This document shows positions 13,096-25,535 of a DNA stretch of 64,000 bases, piece by piece; positions within the stretch are counted from its first letter, which is position 1; each line of letters begins with the position of its first letter. The notes below the pieces were generated by a model, which had not been told where the DNA came from, searched no databases, and saw only the letters and a program-made list of their open reading frames with translations. The translations under genes and the position numbers were made by a program. The DNA comes from Pterois miles (lineage: Eukaryota; Chordata; Actinopteri; Perciformes; Scorpaenidae): the NCBI GenBank assembly GCA_947000775.1, contig CAMQGK010000008.1:14331501-14395500 (forward strand), written 5' to 3'.

Positions 13096-15308
13096 AAAAA
13101 GTAAAGTCAGCCGAGGTGCCTTCAAGGAGTGGAAGAGGTTGTAGTAATACATTTAAGACTCAATAACAGGCCCTGAAACGTGTTGCTTTTTGAATGTGTT
13201 TACAGTTCAGACAGATACAGTTTTTGATTCAAACTTGAGGCTGGATCTTACTGGTTGTGCTTCCTGGTGTTTGTGCTTTACGGGCTCAGCTTTCCAGCTG
13301 TGGTCAGGCTCTAATGACTACATCAGCTCGACTTTGCCAGAAAGGTAACCACTCAGAAAACGTGCAATGAGAGTGCGAGGTGGAGGAGTACAGTAGTCGC
13401 TGAAAGTAAAGAGGAAAGCCAGTGGGTAGGGGGTAGACAGCAGTGTGTTTCATCCTGCGCTAGTTCAGTGGCACAGCTCAGATTATCAGTGGCGTTATGG
13501 TCCGGGGCAAGGCTTTCATGCCGCCACCGTGGTCAAACGTCTTTGATACGCTTGGCCGGTACCCTCCAGGCAGCAGAAATCCAAAGGAAGAGCCCAGCAG
13601 AAGAAGAGTAAAAAGGCACCAAAAGAGGCACTGAAGCCCTGTGAAGTTTTTATTTGCTGCATGTGTGTGCTCACATGTGTGTGTTCAAAGTCACCCACAT
13701 GCTATGATCATACGCCGTGTGATGTATGTGCATGTTTTCTAGGCTCCCGGTCGGAGTGGCGGGGTGTGAAATCAGGTCTCTCTGCTCCTTAGCCCCCAAG
13801 TCCTGTTTCCACAGATTCCTCTTCTTCTTCTGCACGTCGCCATCTGTCTCTCCGCCGCAGCCTCCTCCGCCTCTCCATCTCTCTCCCAGGCAGTGACCTT
13901 GCTATCACCCATTTCACACCCCTCCCTCCATCTCAGTCTCTTTCTCCCCTCTTCCCACCTCTCTCATCACTCCTCCCCACCTCTCTCTTCCTCTCATCTT
14001 CCCTTTCTTGGGGGCACTTTTGTGTAATTAAGTCCACGGTAGCAGTGTTGGCACGCCAGCTTTGCCATCCTGACGGCCAAATTAAAAATTGATTTCTTCG
14101 ACTGATTTCGTGTGCTGGATGAATGCTCTGGCCCTCCTCCTTGCCCTAACTCTCTCTCCCGTCCTGCCCTCCCAACTTCATATTGATGCTCTCTCTCTTC
14201 GTCTGCAGCCTCCCTCTAGTCTCACCTTTGCTGCGCGATAAAATCTTCAGGATTCGTCTGCCACCTAGCACAAGTACACATTCATTTGAGACTTTGCACT
14301 TAGAAGGGTGCTGCTAAGCCTGTGCTTTGCGCTTTTTCCAGTTGTGCTTCCTCATGTCGGCCTTAGACCAGACAACTTTTGAAGCGATTCCACTGTCGCA
14401 GACATATTTCCAATGTCGGAATGAAATCACAGTTTTGTCGAGTTGCTGCTTCCATGATCTTGATCGGTTATTGTAAGGTGGTCGTCTGTTCCGATAAAAT
14501 CAAACAAGTTTAATACTGTAAGTTCAATGATGTGAACATTGTCAGCAACCGATAGGGAATGGGAATGTGATGTCACCGACAGGAAGTCAACTATTTTATG
14601 GAGGATAAAGAGTGCCATCCGCACACTGTTTACTCCAAGTGTCAAAAGATACCACAACACACGGAAAAGCAAAATTATAGTTTATATAGCATACAGTCAG
14701 ACACAAACGCAGGGTAGAATTCTGAGTTTAATTTTGCAAGAAACTGGTAGAGTTATGCAAGTATTATATTACGCATAACATGAGCTAGCTTATCTTTGTC
14801 CGGATGATTGTGTAGTTGCCATTTGGCTTTTATACTTAATGTCATATACCTACCCGTTTGTAAATTGGACATCGGACTCCACAGATTAATATATTTTGAA
14901 CCACTGACAGGTGTTCACTTGTGTCGAAACACATCAGTGACACAAACTGTCAAGGTCCTCCTAATTCGTAAGCATCAATATCATAAACGAACTTCAATTT
15001 TGCAATGTATCGCCCCTTTGCCTCTGTCAGCTTCTCTTTATGTGGGTATTTGTCTTTTGCACATACGTCATACGTTTCTGATGATGTACGATTGACAGAT
15101 GAATAGACTGGTGACAGTCTACCGTAGCTCCGTATGCTAGCTTCCAAAAGTGGCGACGTGTCCCAGAACGCTCCGCAATTCCCATCCCCTGTAGATGCAC
15201 TCTTTCCAGCACCAAACAGGAAGCTGCAAACGGTGGAGACTGGAGAGGGGAAAAAAGTGGACAGACATAACTTCAGCTCTCAAAATCCCTGTTGAATATG
15301 ATGTATGA

Positions 15309-15736
15309 TATAGCTAGCTAGCTAAACACTGCCCCAGAAGGTGTGACTTGCAAGCTAACGTGCTGATGCTGGAATGTTTGCTATTAGTCTACGATCTAAC
15401 TGTGCATTTCAACTATAGCTAGCTAGCTAACCACTGCTCCAAACCAGAGTACTTACAAGCTAATTTTAGCTACTAAAATGTTTATTAGCCTACGAGCTAA
15501 CCATACATTTCAGCTGAAGTTTACTAACTTCAGTTATATAAATCTGGCTGCAACACTCTCTCTCTTGCTCCCTTTCCCTCATATATACATTAGTTGGTAT
15601 ATATAGTATATGATTGAAGCTAGCAATCTCCAGCTGAAACATACAGTTAGCTTGTAGGTTAATAGCAAACATTCTAGTAACTAATGTTAGCTTGCAAGAA
15701 GCCCCATTCAGGACAATGGTTAGCTAGCTAGCTATA
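15309..15736. repeat. local three-unit array: two direct and one inverted ~105-bp units
   Basis: Unit 1 starts at 15309 (TATAGCTAGCTAGCTAA) and unit 2 at 15414, a 105-bp period. Both contain a CAAGCTAA block and an AATGTTTGCTATTAG-like or AATGTTTATTAGCC block. A third, inverted unit ends at 15736 (GGTTAGCTAGCTAGCTATA on the + strand) and contains GCTTGTAGGTTAATAGCAAACATTC. The inverted pair can pair as a long imperfect hairpin. The GCTAGCTA cores are themselves palindromic. I do not recognise the unit as a known family. Confidence 0.75.
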
Positions 15737-16654
15737 GCATACTCTCCAGGCATTTTCGAAGTTTGCAGCAATTTCTGTCCAGACGTGAGACTTCAGTCTT
15801 TTAAAAGTCTTTTCAAAGTTTCTTTGTGTTTGGTAGCCATAAGGCAGCGGCAATCAATATACAGTATAGTCTTGATGAAAGTGCATCACAAACTGTCGGT
15901 AAATGTCACTATTTCAATGTGTGTTACGTTATTGTTTAATTGCAACACTTGCAAAAGCAGGCTCAAAATATGTGGGATGTGGGCTCATCGAACCCCAAGT
16001 ACATCAGGAAAAAAAATGACTCTTTTTGTACTGCTGACCTGCAGGGTGTTAGATTCGTGGAGTTTCTCAATGACAAAGCAAATCAATGGAGTCACCCCTG
16101 AGGAGGGCTTTGGCCCAGTCACAGTCCATGTCGGAGCCACACACACTCTGATTTCAGAAAGATCGCTGAAGTTAATCCAACTCAAAAACACCCTGTGGCT
16201 CTGCTGTGCAAGTCAACGAATTCAGAAGAGAAGTGGGCAGAGCAGGGTTTTCACAGAGGCCATGGCCACCGCACTGCTTTACTTTGGCCTTCTGCCCCTC
16301 AAAAAATGATATGCCCTGCGGCCACAGCGGTTTTGGTACCCCGCCAGCAATACCCCGGCCGATTTTGCCATTTTATCCTCTGCCCCTTTCCTGTTAATAT
16401 TTAATAAATCTAAACCGATATTTTCTTTTCTTTAGACGCCAATGTGTTTTGTTGTGATTCGGGCAGTATCATGTGAAACGCTGCGTTCATAACCAGTGTT
16501 GGATTTGATTTTGGATGAAAAACGGGCAATTTCTGACAATATTTTGGCACAAATGTTGCCCCTGGATTCTACTGGGTGCAGCAGAGCTGATCATGGCCAC
16601 TCCAGACAATGCTCTCTTTCACCAGACATGCCGACATACCTTAAACTGAGATTT

Positions 16655-16951
16655 GTCAAGTATTTAATACCCTTATATCAACATGTGAGCGGGAAAATAT
16701 GCTGCTTTATGCAAATATACAGTATATTAATCAGCAAAAATCAATTAACAACACAAATTTTGCAAGTTTGGTGGATTGTTCAGCCTCCTTCCCACAAGCT
16801 AGTATTACATAATTGGTACCAATGGATTCCTTTTGTTTTCTGGTTTACACTTGATGATGAACCTTCACTCTTGCATTAAAATAAGTTAACTAAATAAGTC
16901 GCATTAAAACAAATCTGACACCTTATTATCACATTACCTTTGACAGCCTTA
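16655..16951 (+). repeat. GGGCTGTCA-type family, copy F (internally deleted)
   Basis: Contains AATATGCTGCTTTATGC and AATCAATTAACAACACA, matching the reverse complement of copy C, then jumps directly to CCTCCTTCCCACAAGCTAG and TTGGTACCAATGGATTCCTT. It ends in the terminus ACCTTTGACAGCC. The conserved middle block (ATCATAAAGTGGGCATGTC onward) is missing, so this copy has an internal deletion. Confidence 0.65.
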
Positions 16952-18057
16952 ATAAATACCTATAAATTATTTAGTGAAATAAACAGCTTTTTATATTTAG
17001 TAGATACTGGCCTTTGTGCCCTCAAAAATTGACACTGAAAATGATGACATTCCAGGCGTGGGAGTGAGGAGAAAAACTGTTGCCGTGCATTATTAACTCT
17101 GCTCAAGATGTTGACGACCTTTGACTGTGGTCATTTAACTAATGGACAAAGCCAGCGGTTTGGCTCGTTAGATGAGCTGTCCAGACCTGCCGTCCCAATA
17201 GTGAACAGCACATATTGCAAATGTCTGTATGAAACCAGACACCCTGAAGAATTTGACATTATGAAAGAAAAGGCATATGGTCTAGATGCCATGTCAGCAC
17301 ATGCATTTATACAGAATCTGCCCCTGACTGAGCCCAGATCGTCTGGGTCCTTCACTTCACAAAGGCATGGCTTATTTGATACGTCGTTCAGAGGAGGCCC
17401 TTCACACCTCAGACGCTTTGGCGCTCCAAGTATCACTCTGTCCCTCTTGTTACCCTCGTCGTCCTCTTTTCTGTGACTCACTGCCATCTTCTCTTTCTGC
17501 TGGACACTTCTCATTGCTTTTATTCTGCTTTGTGTTATTTGGTGCCCCGGGCTACTTGTCTCCTTTTACGTCTGTGTTCTTTTGTGGAGACACGCTGACA
17601 GACTTCAGTGACTGTGATAACATATCTTGTCACGCACTTAATGACTGACTAACACAACATTTCCATGTCTTGCCCTTGTTGAAGTGAAGATGCTAAACAA
17701 GAAGCTGGATTCTGGCACACACACTGCTTGGAGCAAACCTAAAACAAAGCTGGTGGTGTGGAAAGATGATCCGAACTAACCCAGTGACAACAAACATGGT
17801 TGCTACTCATCATTCTGCTCTTGTTGAAGATCACTTGCTATCAATAGTTAGTCACAACTGAGGTTATTATGGGCTAATTGACCTCATTTCGCTCTGTCCT
17901 CCAAGTTAACAGTTAAGCAAGTTCCTGTTGTATTTATGATATGCTACGTCTGATCAGAGGGAACATTAGCACTGTATGTAAGACACAATATTCACAGTCA
18001 TGCATTGTATACAGTCAAAGACTTTCTTTTTTGTTGATTTTGGTGGCCCCTGTTAGT

Positions 18058-18585
18058 GCTGGGTATCGTTAAACTATCACAGTACAAATACCAGTACCCT
18101 TGAAGTGATACCGGTACCAATAGGGTACTTTATTCGATACCCATCTTGTGAATGGAAGCTATGCAGATGTCCCACCATTGAGCTAATTCCTGCACAGCGC
18201 TCTTACAGCGGGTACCGCCGATAACGACGTCCCCGATCCTTGTTGGCAGGACCGTGTCTTCACGGAACCGTAACATCTACACTCTGGTTCCCCCGTCCAG
18301 GTTTAAACTCTAAGCTCTGTCAGAACTGTTGCCATTGATAGCTCTGTTTGTGCTGTTAGCAACATTAGCTGTATGTGTTGCAGCTGCTGCGGTAGTGGGC
18401 CAATCATACATTACATTAAATCAAACAATGCTTACAGTGATTGGCTACGAGCAAAACCTTTTGTGTCTAGATCTAGGCACAGAAAGAATTGAAAGCACGT
18501 ATCGTTTGGAGAAATTTCAGTACTACCTAGTACTGAGGTTATTACTGTCGGTACCTTAAAGATATCTGGTACTGATACGGGTATG
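18058..18585. repeat. candidate inverted-repeat element with GGGTATCG / CGATACCC ends
   Basis: The left end reads TGCTGGGTATCGTTAAAC followed by repeated GTACC/GATACC motifs (18085-18150). The right end (18505-18585) carries AGTACTACCTAGTACTGAGG, GTCGGTACC and GATACGGGTA, which is roughly the inverse of the left end. From memory this resembles a common fish non-autonomous DNA transposon. The interior (about 18160-18480) contains only a short chance frame. Confidence 0.45.
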
Positions 18586-19889
18586 TAGAGAAAAGGGAAA
18601 GTTGATTTAGGGCCCAAATTCCCTTAAAAACCTTATTTAAATTCCAGCCCCCAGTCTGGTTCTCCTGTGCCTCCCTTCCCTCCAATGGGCCCAGCAATCC
18701 GGCCTGGGCCTCCAGCAGCGGGATGCCGGTGTTGGCTCCCAACAGAGTAGGGAGATGAAGCCACTTTTGTTGGGCGCAGAGCTCTCCACCTCTTGCCGGA
18801 TCTTCAACTCTCCAAGGAGCTGAAGGAGTCTCTGGTGAACCTGCATGATTTTGTCTGATTTTGTTCCTTTGTTTATTTTATCGAGACAAGCTGCCCCAAA
18901 GTAACTTTTGGTGCAATTTATTGTGATAGCCATGACGCCTAACGTCCTGACGGTAAATCTTGAATATATCGATGCATCGCATACTGTAGTCCTTGCTGTT
19001 GGCTTGTTGATGCTAAATTGCCTGGTACCAGAAACTACAACTACAGAATCAGCATCACCATGTTTCTTTTTGTCAAGCTTGTCCCACCTAGCAAAAGTAA
19101 CTAAGTGGGACGAGACTTAGGATTGGTCAATTCTGGTCGCCTTCCTTCATTTTGGCTCCGATTTGAGACGCTGGATTGCATAAAATCCCTCTGACATCAG
19201 AAGTCTTGATGTTAATGACATGTTGAAAGCTGGCATGATAATCCGCCACTGTGTTGGTGATGTCCCATCTCTGCCTAATCAACTAGTTTGACATCTGGTG
19301 TCTTAGTCATGGATGTGCTCAGAGAAGCGCATTGTTTGGTGTTGATTAGTATGTTGAAAGACGTTTTGTGATGCAGCTGTTGCTACAGCTTCATACGTAT
19401 AAATACTACCAAGTAGTGAGGGGGATGCTAGAGGAAAGTTCATGCAGTTTCTAAAATCAAATCTGCTCATGACCAGAGTTTAAGTGTTACTGCAGAATTA
19501 GATCTTGATATTCATTTTAGACGTGTGATTTTTGTCTGGATGTTGGTGCAAAGGAGAGGTCACAGCTGACATGAGGGTGGATTCGTCCTCTAGGAAACAA
19601 GAATATCAGGCTATCATCGGGGTTGTCATTGACCCGAGTGTTAATCAAGGGAAAATTTGGATTTCTTTAAAATAGCATTAGGAATTGTCCTCAGAGGGAC
19701 ACACTAAATGTCCTGTTAACTTTGCTTGACTTTGATTGACAACAAAATAACTGAGCTGAATCAAAGTGTTTTAATGGACTTATTCACGTCACGTTTTGTT
19801 GGCTGCCCAATGCTAGCTTACAATTGAGCTGATATCGGGCCACATTGCAGATGTACGAACTGGCCTAAAAGTCATTTGGTGCAGCCAGG

Positions 19890-20300
19890 TTCTGAAAAGT
19901 GAAACCAGTGCTGAAGTGCCGGGGGCGACTCCTCTGGTTGCTAAAAGAAGTCTGATTATATAGAAGTCTATGAGAAAATGAGCCTACTTCTCACTTGATT
20001 TATTACCTCAGTAAACATTGCAAACATGAGTTTATGTTCTCAATCACTAGTTTTGCATCTTCTTCAGTACAGCATGATGTTCATTTAGTAAATTATGGTC
20101 CCATTTAGAGTCAAATAGACCATAAAGCAGAGGATGCTTTAGGGCGTGGCTATCTTGTGATTGACAGGTCGCTACCATGGCGTTGTGCGGTCTGGGAGTT
20201 GTCCATGTTTTCCTCTTAGAACTTGACCTTTTCACATTTCATGAAACGTGTTCGGTTGTACTTGCGCCACCATCTCGTGGGTGACATCACAGTGACTATG
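19890..20300. repeat. teleost interspersed repeat (unclassified)
   Basis: I recall the sequence around GACTCCTCTGGTTGC, GAAGTCTATGAGAAAATGA, TTATGGTCCCATTTAGAGTC and AGGGCGTGGCTATCTTGTGA as a recurrent block in percomorph genomes. There is no second copy in this window, so this rests on recollection only. It shows no open frame of note and no recognisable pol III box. Class and boundaries are uncertain. Confidence 0.4.
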
Positions 20301-20713
20301 TCCACTTAATATGCAATCTGTGGGTGCCAGCTTTGTTTCCTGCCTCATCTTTCCCTACATGCTCTGTGATCCGTTGTAAAATGCAGAACACCAGCCGTTG
20401 AAACAACAGCATGGATAAACAAAAATAGATACCTCAAAAATAAATGAAATGAAAATCCCTCCTCCCACCGCGTCTTCTCTCTTTCACCCCTCTTTTTTCT
20501 AACACCTTAAGCCAGGAGAGCTCACGCCTTATTAGCTGCCAGTTTTAGCGTTATCGTGGCTAATTACCAGGACTAATCTCCGCTAATGACGACATTATGA
20601 GGTGTACAGTGCATGTGGCAGCGTGGCCAAAGAAGCAGATAACCAAAGGAGGCTTAAGTTCAGGAATAACCCAGCATATCTGTGTTCTCGCTTTTCATCC
20701 TGTGCCTGTGAGG

Positions 20714-20836
<123 letters not shown>

Positions 20837-22061
20837 ATGCATGTGAAAGATTGGAGGGCATTTGAAAGAGATACTGTGAAAGACAATGAGGAATGACAGC
20901 AGCAGTCTGGTGAAATTAGATCCTTTAGAGCCTTTCAGTGGTGCAAATACAAAAACAGAGAGATAATAATTCAGCATTCACTCCTGGACTAAAGTTAACT
21001 GGTAACAGAAGAAAGATAGAGAAAATAATCAGTTATCAGATATCTAAGCTGTGCCTAATTTCACCCTTTAAATTGAATCTGGACAAAAAAAGACTTGAGA
21101 ACTTTATGTTCACTGTTATCTCAAGTAATTTTCAAATCCCTACAAGTTGATTTTCCAGCCGATTAGACTGTTATCAGGTCATTAAATGAGCATTATTAGT
21201 GGTTGTAAGCCTCATAGTTATGGGTCAGTCGGGCACTGCTACACCCATCATCAACAGGCGCTGCTATATAGTGTGAAACTCCATATGGGGTGGAGGTCAG
21301 TGGTGATGGATGAGACACAAAACACTGAGCTTTCACCAAGGAGACCTGGGTTTGCATCCCGCGTGAAACCAACAATGTGTGGTGGTCTGTGTGTTCACAA
21401 GCGCTTAGTTATTTTAAGCCAAAACACGATCAAAACCTGAAGCAGTTTTGTTTGTGTTCAGGATATAACATTTCATGCAGTTTAATATGTGATGCTGTCT
21501 TCAGAACAAGAGCGATGCGAGTTGGACCAACAGTATTATTTGTGGTCATTCGCACTAGACGTGCTGGAGAGGAAAAGGAGCTTGTCTCCATAGATACCAG
21601 CAACTTTACTTTCTGCCGCCATCAACCATGGACAAAATAACCACTGTTGCTATTTTGTACATATTGTGGAGGTCCCACATATGCTAACATATGCTAACAT
21701 TGTAGCTGCTCCATCAACAGTCAACATAGCATCATCCAGACATAAATATAGCAGCAGTGTTGTTGTAAACAAATCAAAAGGATGCCGAGAAAACAACATA
21801 ATGATACTGATTTGTTCATGCTTTGCCAGGTCTGTCCGCAAGACAATAAGCAAACAGCTTTTAAAATGCTTGTTTCCTGAATGGAGTTTCAGTGCCAGTC
21901 TATGTAGCTGCTCCATCAACTCAAGATAAAGTCATCTCAGCATAAATGCGACATTGTTGTTTATATTATAGACAGTAGATCTGTAGACTGTAGAGACTGT
22001 GGTTTCTACACATACATTTATACACAGAGTTTTGTCTGGTCTCTGTATAGATATGAGATAC

Positions 22062-22386
22062 GAAGAAGAAGAAGATCTACCTTTATTAGTCCCACAGTGG
22101 GGAAATTCAATTTACACTCTGTTAAACTCATACATGGTACATGCAGCCCTGAAACACACATACATGCATTAATGGAGAGATGTCAGAGTCAGGCTGCTCC
22201 TGACAAGCGCCCCGAGCAGTTGGGGTTTGGTGCCTTGCTCAGGGGCACCTCGGCAGTGCCCAAGAGGTAAACTGGCACCTCTCCAGCTACCAGTTCACAC
22301 TCAGTTTTTGGTCCATGTCGGGACTTGAACCGGTGACCCTCCGGTTCCCAAGCCAACTCCCTACAGACTGAGCTACTGCCGCCCCC
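22062..22386 (-). mobile_element. tRNA-derived SINE with LINE-type 3' tail, copy 1
   Basis: Read on the - strand, the element starts GGGGGCGGCAGTAGCTCAGT. It has an A box (TAGCTCAGTCTGTAGG, + coordinates 22360-22375) and a B box (GGTTCAAGTCC, 22321-22331), the two internal pol III promoter motifs of a tRNA. A roughly 210-bp unrelated body follows, then the 3' block CCCCACTGTGGGACTAATAA and a (TTC)n tail. The tail block (22080-22107) is identical over 28 bp to the 3' end of the LINE at 46457-46484. About 85 percent or more of its length matches copy 2 at 27860-28197. It is transcribed by pol III and mobilised in trans by a LINE (family knowledge). No clear target-site duplication was seen. Confidence 0.9.
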
Positions 22387-24029
22387 AAAAAAAAATATAG
22401 CAAAGGATGGTTACTATCTGATCTGGGTGCCCACAGACAGCTGTAATATATATTTTTTTCATCTATCTCTGATTCAACATCATCAGTGATGTCAGGAGAC
22501 TCTCAACACAACGACACGCAAATTTCCTGTTTGAGTTGAAATATTTCAACTCCTGCAAATGACACAAATTGCGTAAGTGCCGCATAATGCGCACCATTCG
22601 CGTCCTGAATTTGCATCTATTCACCTCTTTGCATTGACTCTTTCATTCACTCCTGGTGTGAACGCACCATTAGAATGTGTCACTTTTAAGTTTGACTTTA
22701 TCTTTTGTAAACGTAGCAGGGCCCCCAGTGACCCACATCTATGATGGCTGCAGCGAGTGGTAACTCACATTTCACGTCTGAAAACGAATCAAATCGGGTG
22801 GTTTTTCTTAGTTTATCAAAAGGAATATAAATCAATGGCTACGTGGGAAGATAGTAAATCGATATGACACTGCATGGTATGAATTGAAAATGGTGTGTAA
22901 TAATATCAGTTTATAGTTACTCGAATAACTGATGAAGCACTAAAGCCAGACTGTTAAGCTCTAACCACAATGAGCAGCGAGCTTCTCTCACTCGGTGACA
23001 TTGCAGCAGTCTGCCGCCGGGATCGAACCTGAGACTTTACAATAACAGGATGATCTCAACCTCGTAGCTGCGACAACACTAGAAAACAAAGAGAGCGAGA
23101 AAAACAAACTTCTGTACATTCCCATTACCTGTCAGGCGGTATGTGTGGGTGTGTGAGAGAGCGTGAAGAGCACTAGAATCAGGAGACAAAACACACACAC
23201 AGACAAACACAAAGGCCTCAGTTGCTTCACACTATTACCTTGAGGAAGGCCTGAGTGTTCAACAAATAAAAGGAGAGCTGAAACAATGAGAGACAAGGAT
23301 AATTTACTCTGCCTTTAGCACTTAATCCATTATGAATGCATATAGTGAGGCACAGACGCTCACTCTGAGCTGGAACAATAGAGCCACGTTTCATCAAAGG
23401 CTGTCGGAGACATTTACATCAAGGCCGTGAGCAACATTCACTCCTCCCAGCGTCTCAGTATCCCCTGGAGCCTTTTATTGTGCATATATACTGACATTTC
23501 TGAGCTGCAGCTTTTGAACAACAGCTAATAGTTTGTGTGTTTTATGGATCTGGCCAGAGTGTTTACAGTGGTGATCACAGCTTGATGCACTGAGTGAACC
23601 CACACAACCCAAACACACTCGAGTAAAGTCAATGGGAGAACCTGGACAACTGAGTGGCCTTAAGTGGTTGCTCAGCGCTCCACCACTCCTACCCACTTCC
23701 ACTAGATTGGAGACATTATGTCCTGTATGTATTTTAAACAATATGATTATTGAGATTTTCCATTTTTCCACAATAAGAGATTCAATAAAATCAATATGAA
23801 GAGCATCAGTCTAAGATTTTCCCCAAATGTCCATAATGGAAAAGAAAGGACAAAATTAAATAATAAAATAAACTAGAAAATAAAACAAGAAACAAACTTA
23901 CTTAACTAATTAATTAAGTCATTAAGTAATTAATAATACCAACAACAACAACAATAATAAAGTACAAGAAATTGACCTACTAACAGGACAGTGCATGCAC
24001 TATATTAACGTATAATGTTGCCATGCAAA

Positions 24030-24590
24030 ATGTAATTATTTATTTATTTATTTTTATATTTATTTACTTTTTCCCTTTTCCCATCCTATTTATTTATTTT
24101 CATTTTTTTATTTCTCAATTTGAATTTTATTATCCATAATTTAGAATATAACTTCTGTAGTAAATAAGATTAAGTAGTAAGTTATATTTATTTTTGTATT
24201 TATTATTTTTCAGTTACCTTTATTTAGTTATTTTGACGTTTTTTTTTACTTTATTTACTTTTACTGTTACTTTTGAAATTTTTTGTGGATATTTTTACTG
24301 TATTGTTATCTACAATTTTAACTTTATTTATCCATAATTTAGAATATATTTTCTGTGGTAAGCTGTTATTATATTTATTTATTTCATCTTTATTTATTTT
24401 TGTATTTATTAGCTTTTTTTCTTTCCTGTCCTATTTAGTATTTTTCAGTTACCTTTATTTCTTGAATTACTTTCACTGTTACTATTGAGTTGTATTGTGG
24501 ATATTTTTACTGTATTGTTATCTACAATTTCAACTTTATTTATCCATGATGTAGAATATATTTTCTGTGGTAAGCTGTGGTTGCCTTTGT
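24030..24590. repeat. AT-rich tandem duplication (~200-bp units)
   Basis: A T-rich stretch in which the block around TCCATAATTTAGAATATA occurs at 24133, 24331 and (as TCCATGATGTAGAATATA) 24543, spaced 198 and 212 bp. The block GTGGATATTTTTACTGTATT occurs at 24285 and 24497. Between them lie ATTT-type repeats. The units are diverged, so the duplication is not recent. No coding potential is evident. A short open frame at 24273 is an accident of composition. Confidence 0.8.
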
Positions 24591-25096
24591 GTTTGTTTCT
24601 GTGTGTGTGCTGATGGATGTGTTGGTGTAGTGTTTATCATTATTGCTAATCAATAAAAGAGAACTTTGAAAAGAAAATGTTCAAAGTGTGGAGGTTTACC
24701 AAATGATGGAGCATCAGAGCTCATCTGACCTAGATTTCTCGTTTGAGGGGTCGTTGGTCAGAGATTGAAAAACTGTGTATCAGTGCTGGTTTCACACTGC
24801 TGTTCAAGAGAAGTGAGGTATTTCATTCATGTCTTGATCCATCATTTCCCCACGCTGACAACATTTCCCAGCAGCCACTATGACTGACACCTGAAATTAA
24901 TTTGGGCAATTAGGAAGCATCTGTGAGATCTGAATCGTGGGCAGAATGTTCCTCTGTGTTGCAGCTGCATTTTAGGCTGTATGGAAGTCCATTTTGAAAT
25001 AATAACCTAATTCTATGTCACATTTGAAACCGCAATCATACGTCACCACCACTCTTTTACACATTATGACCAACTGCTTTCCTTTGTGCTGTCCAG

Positions 25097-25535
25097 GTGG
25101 TGTACAAGAACAACGACTTCAAGCTGGAGCTGTCACGGCTGGCCATCGAGCGTGACCCTAAGATCACCCTGAATGGAGACTTGGTGTTCCGCTGCGAGGA
25201 CGTGGCAGCCCTGGACCCCGTCACCTTCGAGACCCCAGAGTCCTACATCTCCCTGCCCAAGTGGAACACCAAGAAGACGGGATCCATCTCCTTTGATTTC
25301 CGCACCACGGAGCCCAGCGGGCTCCTGCTGTTCAGCCACGGCCGTCCACAGGGTCCCAAAGAGCAGAAGCCCGGTAGGGAGCTCAAGACTGATTACTTTG
25401 CCATGGAGCTGCTGGAGGGGTATCTGTACCTGCTGATCGACATGGGCTCTGGAAAAACAAAGCTGAAGGCCAGCAACAAGAAGGTCAATGATGGGGAATG
25501 GTGCCATGTAGATTTCCAGAGGGAAGGGAGGAAAG
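25097..25535 (+). CDS. nrxn2: neurexin exon: end of LNS2 and most of LNS3
   Basis: A 439-nt exon entered in phase 0 (acceptor GCTGTCCAG) and left in phase 1 (donor AAAG|GTGAGG). The first 16 residues, VVYKNNDFKLELSRLA, close LNS2. A linker follows, and LNS3 begins around LVFRCEDVAALDPVTFE. It continues through the strands SISFDFRTTEPSGLLLFSHG and DYFAMELLEGYLYLLIDMGSG and ends KVNDGEWCHVDFQREGRKG. The combination CEDVAALDPVTFE, GEWCHVDFQR and RKGSIS is, from memory, typical of neurexin-2 (neurexin-1 has GEWYHVDFQRDGRSGTIS). LNS3 is a structural lobe of the extracellular domain. The frame is open and GC-rich compared with the introns. It continues into 27287. Confidence 0.95.

Noticed and set aside
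15785..16309. A 174-codon + strand open frame.
   Set aside because: No recognisable domain, ordinary intronic composition, no splice or start context, and no similarity I can name.
22995..23060. A B-box-like GGTTCGATCCC on the - strand, suggesting a tRNA gene.
   Set aside because: No A box, no acceptor stem pairing and no clover-leaf; at most a tRNA-derived remnant. A weaker B-box-like phrase near 21350 was rejected for the same reason.
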